The position numbers and the translations under genes are program-made. From an uncultured Collinsella sp. (lineage in GTDB: Bacteria; Actinomycetota; Coriobacteriia; Coriobacteriales; Coriobacteriaceae), in assembly GCA_900762325.1 (NCBI GenBank), contig CAAFGG010000005.1, positions 1 through 54,972 of the forward strand: a stretch of DNA of 54,972 bases. The letters are read 5' to 3'. Below the pieces are notes generated by a model. The model worked only from the letters and a program-made list of their open reading frames with translations. It had not been told where the DNA came from and made no database searches. Positions 1 through 7,518 of this stretch are shown here, one piece after another. The stretch's first letter is position 1, and every line of letters starts with the position of its first letter.

Positions 1-104
1 CAGCAATATCGCGCTCCGGGCCCCGCTCGCTGCAACGTAGTCGGAATAATAGGAATCCCCGTTTTTCACTCCTGCAATCCCACGGCACAAGACATGTTAA
101 GCCG

Positions 105-161
105 TTAGCAAAACTTGCAAAAGTTAGCAAAAGTTGCAAAAGTTAGCAAAACCTGCAAAGG
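105..161. repeat. Three tandem 19-bp repeats
   Basis: Three head-to-tail copies of a 19-bp unit of the form TTAGCAAAAsTTGCAAAAG lie at 105-123, 124-142 and 143-161. The third copy differs at about three positions. The truncated ATPase frame begins inside this array, at a TTG in the second copy, so the array marks the point where its normal 5' end is lost. Nothing else recognisable lies in the first 104 bases. Confidence 0.75.
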
Positions 162-1057
162 GGCCACCATGGATTGCAGCAAATGTCTCCGCCATGCCAG
201 GCATGCTCGAAGATATTATCGAGCGAACCAAAGAAGCCGCAGATAGTTACCTCTCACAGCCTCATGCGCACATAAACGGTGTTCAAATTGGCCCAGTGGG
301 CATCGATTGGACATATGCTCAAGAGGCCCAGGGCAACTGGCGCACGCGCATGAATGGCATCTTTAAGCAACTCGAAAAACATGACATCGGACTTCTCATC
401 ACCATCGATGAAGTCACCGTCGATCTCGAAGAAATGCTTCAATTTGCCTCTGTTTACCAGCACTTTGTACGCGAAAGTAAAAAAGTTGCCCTACTCATGG
501 CCGGACTGCCCTACAAAGTATCGGCGTTGCTGCGTAACGATTCCGTCTCGTTCCTCAGGCGTTCCCAATATCATCAGTTAGGACGAATCACTGACGTTGA
601 AATTGCAAACGCCTTTCGCAAAACCGTTGAGGCCGGAGGACGTTCAATCACACCAGAAGCGCTCGAGGATGCCGTGAAGGCCGTCGACGGATTTCCCTAT
701 ATGATGCAGCTCGTCGGATATCGCACATGGGATGTTTCGGAGAACTCGCCCATAATCAGTGCACCTGATGTACAGCAGGGTTCTCTGCTTGCCCGCATGG
801 AGCTGCGCGATCGAATTCTCGAAACGACCTATCGGGAGCTTTCCGATAAAGACATTGAGTTTTTGCTCGCGATGCTGCCCGATTCTGGCCCCAGCAGGGT
901 CTCGGAGATAGCCAAACGCATGGGCGTCGCCAGCAACTACGCAAGCCAATACAAACGCCGCCTCCTGGAGGACGGCGTCATTGGAGAGCGCGGGCGTGGT
1001 CTCGTTGGCTTTGACATTCCCGCGTTCAGGGAATTCTTGAACGAGAAGGCGTTTTAG
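134..1057 (+). pseudogene. AAA-type ATPase, 5'-truncated remnant
   Basis: The frame encodes the middle and C-terminal parts of a STAND/Orc1-like AAA ATPase. A Walker B-like segment (LLITIDEV) lies near residue 87, and a winged-helix DNA-binding tail lies at about 235-300 (VSEIAKRMGVASNYASQYKR). The N-terminal domain with the P-loop is absent. The only upstream start in frame is a TTG inside the tandem 19-bp repeats, and an in-frame stop lies at 38-40, so the missing part is not simply outside the window. Intact relatives are around 400 residues, against at most 307 here. Without Walker A it should not hydrolyse ATP. It is read as a decayed gene; a DNA-binding fragment that is still translated is possible. 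Base composition is more AT-rich than the core genes to the right. Confidence 0.7.
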
Positions 1058-1084
1058 CACGCCGGAATTGTCCGCGGAAGCATC

Positions 1085-1156
1085 AACGCATGGCAATCGG
1101 CATTCCTCTTGGTAAGGACAGCAAGCATTTTCCACCAACACCGATTGCCATGCGTT
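1085..1156. repeat. 16-bp perfect inverted repeat between convergent genes
   Basis: Arms at 1085-1100 and 1141-1156 are exact reverse complements (half-site ACGCATGGCAATCGG plus one base pair), with a 40-nt loop. It sits between the end of the plus-strand ATPase remnant and the end of the minus-strand flavoprotein gene. It may be a bidirectional transcription stop, but the long loop and the lack of a clear T-run leave a small mobile-element remnant possible. Confidence 0.7.
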
Positions 1157-1166
1157 CTTCTTGTCC

Positions 1167-1697
1167 TTAGGCGAGCTTGCGAGCGAGCTCTCGCACCTCT
1201 TCCAACTTGGGCGACGATGCCATGCTGTCGCGCTCGGTCATACCGCTGATGGTGACAATGCCCTGGTCCTCCCACTTGCAGTACGCGCAGGTTGACTTGT
1301 ACATAGCGATTGCCGCATCATAGACGCCCTCGCTGTGGCTATCGAGCAAAAGGGCCGTCTTGGTGAACGGGAAGCCCGTAGCACCGAAGGCGTACAGGCG
1401 GTCGATGGCGGCCTTCTCCTGCGCAGTGATATCAAACCAGTAAATAGGCGAAGCGAAGACAACCATATCGGCGCCTTTCAGCGACTCGATCACGTCGGCC
1501 ATATCGTCCTTCTGCACGCAGGTGCCCTCATGGGTAAAGCAGTACTGGCATCCCAAGCAGCCGGCGATCTTTTTGCCTGCAACGCGGATGACCTCGGCCG
1601 TATGGCCGGCCTCGCGCGCGGTCTCGGCAAACGCCTCGACCATGGTGTCGGTATTGGCGCCCTTGCGCGGACTGCCGCTCAATACAACGATATTCAT
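1167..1697 (-). CDS. Flavodoxin-family FMN reductase (iron-sulfur flavoprotein-like)
   Basis: A 176-residue protein with the flavodoxin-fold FMN-binding opening MNIVVLSGSPRKGANTDTMV. A cysteine cluster near residues 47-60 (GCLGCQYCFTHEGTC) and the FASPIYWFDITAQEKAAIDR loop are typical of NADPH-dependent FMN reductase and iron-sulfur-flavoprotein relatives. It probably transfers electrons from NAD(P)H through FMN to an unknown acceptor in the cytoplasm. The ATG has a good GGAGGGA ribosome site. A small hairpin (ATGCCGC/GCGGCAT, about 1714-1734) lies just upstream of that site. The gene is on the same strand as the hydrolase and decarboxylase-cupin genes, but a guaA-like attachment scar lies between them, so shared transcription is uncertain. 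The exact substrate cannot be read from sequence. Confidence 0.8.
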   Translation of the reverse strand: MNIVVLSGSPRKGANTDTMVEAFAETAREAGHTAEVIRVAGKKIAGCLGCQYCFTHEGTCVQKDDMADVIESLKGADMVVFASPIYWFDITAQEKAAIDRLYAFGATGFPFTKTALLLDSHSEGVYDAAIAMYKSTCAYCKWEDQGIVTISGMTERDSMASSPKLEEVRELARKLA

Positions 1698-1783
1698 AGG
1701 AATCTCCCTCCTTCATGCCGCAGGCGCGCGGCATGTTTTCTTGTAGCCAAAACGAATGGAGTTAATCAATCGCCTCGTTTCAG

Positions 1784-1795
1784 CTACTCCCACTC
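1784..1795. repeat. guaA 3'-end-like attachment scar A
   Basis: The 12 bases CTACTCCCACTC are identical to the last codons of guaA as read on the plus strand at 17821-17832, in the same orientation. The site lies in a 145-nt gap between the flavoprotein and hydrolase genes. The 3' end of guaA is a known integration site for genomic islands, so this is read as an attachment-site copy. No integrase is present nearby. Confidence 0.5.
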
Positions 1796-1842
1796 TTTAG
1801 AAGAATCGTCGCTGGAAACTTGGTATTGAATCAAGGCACGCC

Positions 1843-2814
1843 TTATTTCAGATATTCCTCAAAGAATGCCTTCAGCTTTCCAAACGGAATGATGTCCATC
1901 TGATCGTAAAGGTCGGTGTGGCTGGCACCAGGGATAATGAGCAATTCCTTATTGTCCCCCGTCAGCTTGCCGTACGCGGCTTCGCTGAAATAGCGGGAGT
2001 GCGCCTTCTCGCCATGCACCAGCAACACAGCAGAGCGGATTTCACTGCTATATTGCAAAATCGGCATATTCAAAAAGGACAGCGAAGACGTCGCATTCCA
2101 GCCACCGTTGGAGTTCAGGCTGCGGGGATGATAGCCTCGCGGAGTTTTGTAGTAGGCGTAATAGTCCGCTACAAACTGCGGCGCATCCTCCGGTAGCGGA
2201 TCGACCACGCCGCCCGCCAGCGCATAGCTGCCGTTTTTATAGTCCTCGGTGCGCTGCTCATTCAGCGCTTTCCGCTTTTCAAAGCGCGCCTGCTCGGAAT
2301 CCTCGGCGTCAAAATAGCCGTTGGCGGTCACACGGGTCATGTCGTACATGGTCATAGCCGCGGTAGCTTTGATACGGGTGTCGATGGCCGCCGCATTGAC
2401 TGCCATGCCGCCCCAACCGCAGATACCGATGATGCCGATACGCTCCGGGTCAACGCTTTCCTGCACAGAGAGGAAATCCACCGCTGCGCAGAAGTCCTCG
2501 GTGTTGATGTCCGGCGATGCTACATAGCGGGGCGTGCCGCCGCTCTCGCCGGTATAGGACGGGTCAAAGGCAATTGCAAAAAAGCCCAGCTCCGCCATTT
2601 TCTGCGCGTACAGACCGGAGGACTGCTCCTTCACCGCGCCAAAAGGGCCGCTGACGGCGATGGCGGGCAGCTTGCCTTCCGCGTTCTTAGGCACGTAGAC
2701 GTCAGCCACCAGCGTGATGCCGTATCGGTTATGGAAGGTCGCCTTGCTGTGCTCAACCTTGTCGTTTTTGGGGAACACCTTGTCCCATTCCTGCGTCAGT
2801 TTCAACTGCTCCAT
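1843..2814 (-). CDS. Alpha/beta hydrolase (dienelactone-hydrolase-like)
   Basis: A 323-residue alpha/beta-hydrolase-fold protein. The nucleophile elbow GICGWGG places a cysteine at about residue 132, where most family members have serine. That is characteristic of dienelactone hydrolases and YcjY-type proteins. The oxyanion region SGPFGAVKEQ and the acid/base end (GASHTDLYD) are present. No signal peptide is seen, so it should be cytoplasmic. Its start lies 2 nt from the stop of the upstream decarboxylase-cupin gene, so the two are probably co-transcribed and translationally coupled. The operon context (MerR regulator, redox and decarboxylase-like partners) suggests detoxification or breakdown of a small reactive or aromatic compound. 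The substrate is not identifiable. Confidence 0.82.
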   Translation of the reverse strand: MEQLKLTQEWDKVFPKNDKVEHSKATFHNRYGITLVADVYVPKNAEGKLPAIAVSGPFGAVKEQSSGLYAQKMAELGFFAIAFDPSYTGESGGTPRYVASPDINTEDFCAAVDFLSVQESVDPERIGIIGICGWGGMAVNAAAIDTRIKATAAMTMYDMTRVTANGYFDAEDSEQARFEKRKALNEQRTEDYKNGSYALAGGVVDPLPEDAPQFVADYYAYYKTPRGYHPRSLNSNGGWNATSSLSFLNMPILQYSSEIRSAVLLVHGEKAHSRYFSEAAYGKLTGDNKELLIIPGASHTDLYDQMDIIPFGKLKAFFEEYLK

Positions 2815-2816
2815 GC

Positions 2817-3581
2817 CTAAGCCTCCTTGTCGGTCGCTTTAAGGTATTGCTCGTCGTCCACGGGCTCCAACCACTCGTTGGAGGCATCCTCGCCCGGAAC
2901 CTCCACCGCGAGATGGGAGAACCAGCTGTCGGGCGCCGCACCGTGCCAGTGCTTTACGCCCGCGGGAATATTTACTACATCGCCAGGGCACAGCTCTTGT
3001 GCCGGTTTGCCCCATTCCTGGTAAAGCCCTCGACCAGCCACGCAGACGAGGATCTGCCCGCCGCCGCTTTTGGCGTGATGTGTGTGCCAGTTGTTGCGGC
3101 AGCCGGGCTCAAACGTAACGTTGTAAATACCGACCTGCTCGGTGGAAAGGGGCGCGAGGTAGCTTTGCCCGATAAAGTACTTCGCAAATGCGTCGTTGGG
3201 GTCACCGATGGGAAAGGCCATCTCGTTTTGATGCTTGGTTCTTGCGTCGGCGGCATCGTCATCCGCCCAGACCTCTTTCGCCATGCGAAAGGCCGCCCAT
3301 GCCTTGGGCCATCCCGCGTAAAATGCCGCGTGCGTAAGGATTTCCGCTATCTCAGCCCTGGTCACGCCGTTGTTCTTTGCGGACATCAGATGATATTGGA
3401 ACGAAGAGTCCGTCAGCCCCTGTGCCATCAAAGCGACCACCGTCACCACGCTGCGGTCTCGAAGGGAAAGCCCGTCTTCTCGACTCCACACCTCGCCGAA
3501 CAGCACATCGTCATTGAGCTGTGCAAATTTGGGGGCAAAGTCCCCCAGGGCATCTCTGCCCGCCGTCTGTTTAATTGCCAT
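2817..3581 (-). CDS. Carboxymuconolactone decarboxylase-cupin fusion
   Basis: A 254-residue two-domain protein. Residues about 1-105 form a carboxymuconolactone decarboxylase/AhpD-like helical domain (AEIAEILTHAAFYAGWPKAWAAF). Residues about 130-250 form a cupin with the metal-binding pattern WHTHH...GGGQILVCVAGRG and a later KHWHG. CMD proteins act as decarboxylases or thiol-dependent peroxidase-like reductases, and the cupin probably binds a metal and a small substrate. The reactive CxxC pair of AhpD is not visible, so peroxidase activity is doubtful. It is the first gene of a leftward pair with the hydrolase and starts opposite the MerR regulator. The ATG has a good AGGAGG site. Similar fusions commonly accompany aldo/keto reductases and flavodoxins, as here. 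Confidence 0.85.
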   Translation of the reverse strand: MAIKQTAGRDALGDFAPKFAQLNDDVLFGEVWSREDGLSLRDRSVVTVVALMAQGLTDSSFQYHLMSAKNNGVTRAEIAEILTHAAFYAGWPKAWAAFRMAKEVWADDDAADARTKHQNEMAFPIGDPNDAFAKYFIGQSYLAPLSTEQVGIYNVTFEPGCRNNWHTHHAKSGGGQILVCVAGRGLYQEWGKPAQELCPGDVVNIPAGVKHWHGAAPDSWFSHLAVEVPGEDASNEWLEPVDDEQYLKATDKEA

Positions 3582-3795
3582 AATTGATTTCCTCCTGTCG
3601 ATGGTTTTGAGTGCAAAACTGCTTCCGTCCAGCTAAGCCGCGCCTAGACTCCTGTGCCCATTCGTCGCGCCTGCTCAAGAGCGGGATGCCCGCCGATTTC
3701 GCCCACGCCGTTCAAGCCGCCGGCGAATACCGTTCCGGCAAGCGTGCGCCTTTGGCGAAAATCCCTTGCGCTCCCGATTTGTATTGACGAAAATA

Positions 3796-3826
3796 AAGGT
3801 AATACCTAAACCTAACTTTAGGTCAA
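3796..3826 (-). promoter_or_regulatory. MerR-type promoter-operator for the leftward operon
   Basis: On the minus strand TTGACC (plus 3821-3826) is a -35 candidate. It is followed by an inverted repeat ACCTAAA/TTTAGGT (plus 3804-3810 and 3817-3823). A -10 candidate is TACCTT at 19-nt spacing (3796-3801) or TATTAC at 16-nt spacing (3799-3804). A dyad inside an over-long spacer is the hallmark of MerR-family promoters. It faces the decarboxylase-cupin/hydrolase pair and sits about 30 nt from the divergent MerR gene, so that regulator is the probable ligand. Confidence 0.65.
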
Positions 3827-3857
3827 GGAGTAAATTCGAGATTTGTCCGGAGGGGCC

Positions 3858-4298
3858 ATGTACACAATCGGACAGGTGGCGGAGATGTTCGATCTGCCCG
3901 TTTCCACGCTGCGTTATTACGACAAGCAGGGATTGTTCCCGGAATTGGAGCGAACGTCCGGCATTCGCCGATTCGGCGATACGGAACTCGAGGCGCTTCG
4001 GGTCATCGAATGCCTGAAGAAGGCTGGAATGGAAATCAAGGACATCCGGCTGTTCATGGAATGGTGTGCGGAGGGCCCATCGACATATCCCAAGCGCAAG
4101 GCCATGTTCGAGGAGCGAAAAGCCCACATGGAGTCGGAGATCGCGAAGATGAACCGCGCGCTGGACATGTTGAAGTTCAAATGCTGGTACTACGAGCAGG
4201 CGATTCAGGATGGCAACGAGGATAGAGTGAAGGCGCTGATCCCCGACGATTTGCCGGAAGAGATCAAAGATACCTACAATAACGCCCACGCTCAATAA
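3858..4298 (+). CDS. MerR-family transcriptional regulator
   Basis: A 146-residue regulator with an N-terminal MerR winged-helix (MYTIGQVAEMFDLPVSTLRY, then YDKQGLFPE), a helical linker and a C-terminal coiled dimerisation helix (about 75-125) with a short effector tail. A TTG five codons upstream is open, but the ATG at 3858 directly follows a GGAGGGG ribosome site and is the family start. It is divergent from the decarboxylase-cupin/hydrolase operon, with a MerR-type operator between them, so it probably activates that operon and may autoregulate. The single cysteine in the effector tail (KCWYYEQ) could sense a reactive compound, but this is inference. Confidence 0.9.
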   Translation: MYTIGQVAEMFDLPVSTLRYYDKQGLFPELERTSGIRRFGDTELEALRVIECLKKAGMEIKDIRLFMEWCAEGPSTYPKRKAMFEERKAHMESEIAKMNRALDMLKFKCWYYEQAIQDGNEDRVKALIPDDLPEEIKDTYNNAHAQ

Positions 4299-4358
4299 TG
4301 CCGCCCGATGCTCAAGGGGCTTTGGCAAGGGGCTCTTTCCGAGCAGAACGAAAAAGAA

Positions 4359-4392
4359 AGCCTCCGAACCAGAGGGTCCGGAGGCTGTTTTT
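4359..4392. terminator. Bidirectional terminator between merR-type and lysR-type genes
   Basis: Inverted repeat AGCCTCCG (4359-4366) with CGGAGGCT (4379-4386), followed by a T-run and preceded by an A-run. It can stop both the plus-strand MerR gene and the minus-strand LysR gene. Confidence 0.85.
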
Positions 4393-4434
4393 CCCGTTAT
4401 TCCCATAGGCATAAGCGCATCTGTTCGCGATTGC

Positions 4435-5334
4435 CTATCGATGCTCTGCCTCGAGCGCGGCAGACACCGCATCGAGGAACTCCCGCACATGGTCTGCGGG
4501 GTGCGACGAATGAAGCAGCCCGTAAGACACGAGACAGTCCCAATCGGTAGGGACGGTTTTGAGCATGGGGTGGACGTTGGCCCACAACGGCAGCGTCGCA
4601 AGCGCGAGGTCCTCGTTCGCGCCGCGATTGAACACCTCCGCCCGATATTGCGGGAAGTCTACGAGCGCGATTTGAGGATGATGCAAGAGTATCTCGTCGC
4701 GCACGCGGTCGATTTCGGCGTTCCAGCCCCGGCGTATAAGCATAAGACTGTGATTGTGGAGGTCGTCGAATGTGACGATGTCGCGTTTGGCGAGTTCGTT
4801 GTCGACGGGAACGGCGCACCAGAGCGGCTCGCGCGAAAGCTCGAGGCCCAGGCACCCGCGCTCTTTAAGAAAGGCATCGTCGAAAATCCCCGCCACGATA
4901 TCCATGTCTTGCCCGAGGTTCGCCAAACCGCGCGCCGCCGAGGGTGTGTTTTCAAACGTGACCACCTGAAGGCTCATGCCAGGGCAACGTTCCTTCACCT
5001 TCGGCCACAGCTTCGTGAGCGGCGTGCTGGGCGTCATGAGCGACACTCCCACGCGGATGATGCGCTTTTCTCCACGCTCGGCGACGCGGGCGCGTGCGAT
5101 TGATTCTTGAGAGTACTGCACGATATGGCGGGCGTCGGCGAGCAGCGACCTGCCTGCTCGCGTAAGCGAAAGCCCCTGATGCGATCGGTGGAACAGCGTA
5201 AGGCCTAGCCGCGACTCCAGCAGGTTCATCTGCTTGATGACGGCCGTGGGCGTGATGAAGGACTCTTGTGCCGCTTTGGAGAAGCTGCCCGCCTCCGCCA
5301 CGCGGATGAAAGTGTCAAGCTGTGGGTTGTACAT
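4435..5334 (-). CDS. LysR-family transcriptional regulator
   Basis: A 299-residue LTTR. The N-terminal winged helix-turn-helix covers about 1-62 (LDTFIRVAEAGSFSKAAQES), then a linker helix and a periplasmic-binding-protein-like effector domain. A GTG five codons further upstream is open, but the ATG at 5334 lies just after an AGGAGG site and starts the family's conserved MYNPQLDTF. It is divergent from the aldo/keto reductase at 5464, with 129 nt between them, so it probably controls that gene and perhaps the second reductase and the alcohol dehydrogenase. The inducer is unknown. Confidence 0.9.
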   Translation of the reverse strand: MYNPQLDTFIRVAEAGSFSKAAQESFITPTAVIKQMNLLESRLGLTLFHRSHQGLSLTRAGRSLLADARHIVQYSQESIARARVAERGEKRIIRVGVSLMTPSTPLTKLWPKVKERCPGMSLQVVTFENTPSAARGLANLGQDMDIVAGIFDDAFLKERGCLGLELSREPLWCAVPVDNELAKRDIVTFDDLHNHSLMLIRRGWNAEIDRVRDEILLHHPQIALVDFPQYRAEVFNRGANEDLALATLPLWANVHPMLKTVPTDWDCLVSYGLLHSSHPADHVREFLDAVSAALEAEHR

Positions 5335-5463
5335 CGATCCTCCTGTCACGCATTATGTGCCGTATATACCCCATGGTTATATCCATCATTCCAACGTGAA
5401 CTTCTCGCACGTCAGTAAACGCCGTAGCCTTGTATTCGAAAAGTCGCCATTAAGGAGGAGACC

Positions 5464-6312
5464 ATGGAGTATCTGAAGCTCAACAACGACGTAGAGATGC
5501 CCATCGAGGGTTTGGGCACCTTCCTCATGACCCCAGACGAGGCCGAGCCAGCCGCAACCGCCGCGCTCGCGGCTGGCTACGAGCACATCGACACCGCCAA
5601 CGCCTACATGAACGAGCGCGCCGTGGGCCGTGCCATCGCCAAAAGCGGCATCGCGCGCGACAAGATCTTCGTCTCCACCAAGCTCTGGCCGAGCGTCTAC
5701 GACGCGGGCATGCCGGCGGTGGACGCCACGCTCCAGCGCCTAGGGCTCGACTACGTCGACATGCTCATCCTGCACCAGCCGGTAGGCGACTACCTGGCCG
5801 CGTGGCGCACGATGGAGGAGGCCTACCGCGCGGGCAAGGTGCGCGCCCTCGGCCTCTCCAACTTCCCGCAAGACAAGATTGCCAAGGTCATCGAGGTCGC
5901 CGACATCAAGCCGCAGCTCGTGACCGTTGAGTGCCACCCCTACCACGCCCAGCGCGACCTGCGCGCCTACCTCGCGCCGTACGGCACGGTGATCGAGGCG
6001 TGGTACCCGCTCGGCCACGGCGACAAAGGTCTTCTGGAGGAGCCCGTCTTCGTCGCTCTCGCCGAGAAGTACGGCAAGACCCCGGCCCAAGTGATCCTGC
6101 GCTGGCACGTGCAGATGGGCACCTCCATCATCCCCGGCTCCAAGAACCCCGCCCACATCGCCGACAACGCGAACATCTTCGACTTCTCCCTCACCGAAGA
6201 CGAGATGGCCGAGATTGCCAAGCTCGACGGGACCATGACCTACTACACCGCCACTGAGGAAGCACTCGCGGGCTACCTGGCCATACGCCCCGATTTCGAC
6301 GCGCAGGAGTAG
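5464..6312 (+). CDS. Aldo/keto reductase
   Basis: A 282-residue AKR of the TIM-barrel, NADPH-dependent type (2,5-diketo-gluconate reductase branch). The catalytic tetrad is visible as Asp43 and Tyr48 (IDTANAY), Lys73 (STKLW) and His104 (LILHQPV). The cofactor-binding end (IPGSKNPAHIADNANIFDF) is complete. It reduces a carbonyl to an alcohol in the cytoplasm. The start is supported by an AAGGAGGAG site 6-8 nt upstream. It is divergent from the LysR gene, which probably regulates it. A broken flavodoxin and a second AKR follow, suggesting a once-larger carbonyl/redox operon. Confidence 0.92.
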   Translation: MEYLKLNNDVEMPIEGLGTFLMTPDEAEPAATAALAAGYEHIDTANAYMNERAVGRAIAKSGIARDKIFVSTKLWPSVYDAGMPAVDATLQRLGLDYVDMLILHQPVGDYLAAWRTMEEAYRAGKVRALGLSNFPQDKIAKVIEVADIKPQLVTVECHPYHAQRDLRAYLAPYGTVIEAWYPLGHGDKGLLEEPVFVALAEKYGKTPAQVILRWHVQMGTSIIPGSKNPAHIADNANIFDFSLTEDEMAEIAKLDGTMTYYTATEEALAGYLAIRPDFDAQE

Positions 6313-6326
6313 CGCTCAGACGATAA

Positions 6327-6518
6327 CGGACCAACCAAGCCGCCGCCGAGGACCAGTTGGCTGTCGAGGACGAGCCCGCCGCAGTGCCCGCTGCAGACGG
6401 CAACGTCCTCGTGGCCTACTACTCGGCACAGGACCACACCGCTGTCGTAGCTCAGGCCATCGCCGACGAGCTCGGCGCCGATCTCTTTGAGGTGACGCCT
6501 AGAACCCGCGGGTTATAG
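6327..6518 (+). pseudogene. Flavodoxin N-terminal fragment
   Basis: The frame from 6327 to the stop at 6516-6518 encodes an acidic Ala/Glu-rich linker followed by NVLVAYYSAQDHTAVVAQAI and ADELGADLFEVTP, the first strand, FMN phosphate loop and first helix of a flavodoxin. It then stops after TRGL. There is no start codon with a ribosome site, an in-frame stop lies just upstream (6324-6326), and about two thirds of the domain is missing. The linker before the domain is like that of exported, lipoprotein-type flavodoxins, whose signal peptide would also be lost. It lies between two aldo/keto reductases, a usual neighbourhood for this family. Confidence 0.75.
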
Positions 6519-6623
6519 CCCCGTGCGCACCCCAGCGTTATAGAACCCTCACCAACGGAAACTTCCGCCGGCGCGGCGCCCCTCGTATGGTGGATACGTC
6601 AAGTTGCGAGAAAGGAAGGCACC

Positions 6624-7475
6624 ATGGACTACATCACCTTGAACAACGGCGTCAGGATGCCGCAGCTCGGCTTCGGCGTGTATCAGATCCCGGACGCCGC
6701 GGAATGTCAGCGCGCCGTGGAGGACGCGCTCTCGGTCGGCTACCGGCTGCTCGACACGGCCGCGAGCTACGGCAACGAAGAGGCGGTCGGGGCCGCCATT
6801 CGTGCGAGCGGCCTGCCGCGCGACGAGGTGTTCGTGACGACCAAGCTGTGGATGTCGGATGTGAGCTACGAGGGGGCCAAGCGCGGCTTCGACGCGTCGC
6901 TCAAGCGGCTGGGGCTCGACTACGTCGACCTCTACCTCATCCACCAGCCGTTCGGCGACGTCTTCGGCGCGTGGCGCGCCATGGAGGAGCTCTACGAGCA
7001 GGGCGTTATCCGCGCCATAGGCACAGCTAACTTCTACCCCGATCATCTCGCAAACCTCATCTCGTTCAACCGCATCGCCCCCGCCGTGAACCAAGTCGAG
7101 TGCAACGTGTTCTTCCAGCAGCGCGAGGCGCAGGAGTACATGGTCGGCAAGGAGGTAGCCATGGAGGGCTGGGCGCCCTTTGCGGAGGGCAGAAACGACC
7201 TCTTCCGCAACGAGGTCCTCGCTCGCATCGGCGAGGCGCACGGCAAGACGGTCGCCCAGGTCGTGCTGCGCTGGCTGCTGCAGCGCGGTGTGGTCTGCAT
7301 CCCTAAGAGCACGCACCGCGATCGCATGGAGCAAAACTCCGACGTCTTCGACTTCGCGCTGGGCGACGACGAGATGGTCGCCATCGCCGCGCTCGACACC
7401 GGGCGCAGCGCGTTCTTCGACCACCACGACCCCGCCACCATCGAATGGATGTCCGGGCTCGTGCGCAACGTGTAG
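6624..7475 (+). CDS. Aldo/keto reductase
   Basis: A 283-residue NADPH-dependent AKR, related to but clearly distinct from the one at 5464. The tetrad is Asp44 and Tyr49 (LLDTAASYG), Lys74 (TTKLW) and His107 (YLIHQPFGD). The family phrases MPQLGFGVYQIPD and CIPKSTHRDRM bind cofactor. Start ATG 6624 follows an AAAGGAAGG site. It is followed after 43 nt by the iron alcohol dehydrogenase, likely in one transcript. Both enzymes interconvert carbonyls and alcohols, so the group may handle aldehydes or ketones from the gut environment. Confidence 0.92.
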   Translation: MDYITLNNGVRMPQLGFGVYQIPDAAECQRAVEDALSVGYRLLDTAASYGNEEAVGAAIRASGLPRDEVFVTTKLWMSDVSYEGAKRGFDASLKRLGLDYVDLYLIHQPFGDVFGAWRAMEELYEQGVIRAIGTANFYPDHLANLISFNRIAPAVNQVECNVFFQQREAQEYMVGKEVAMEGWAPFAEGRNDLFRNEVLARIGEAHGKTVAQVVLRWLLQRGVVCIPKSTHRDRMEQNSDVFDFALGDDEMVAIAALDTGRSAFFDHHDPATIEWMSGLVRNV

Positions 7476-7518
7476 ACGAGCGTCAGACCGCACTGATAAC
7501 TTACTAGGAGGAATTGCC

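Noticed and set aside
3640..3787. Short frame ending FAHAVQAAGEYRSGKRAPLA... upstream of the MerR gene
   Set aside because: It could be the tail of a lost gene, but it has no start, overlaps the MerR-type promoter and matches no family I know.
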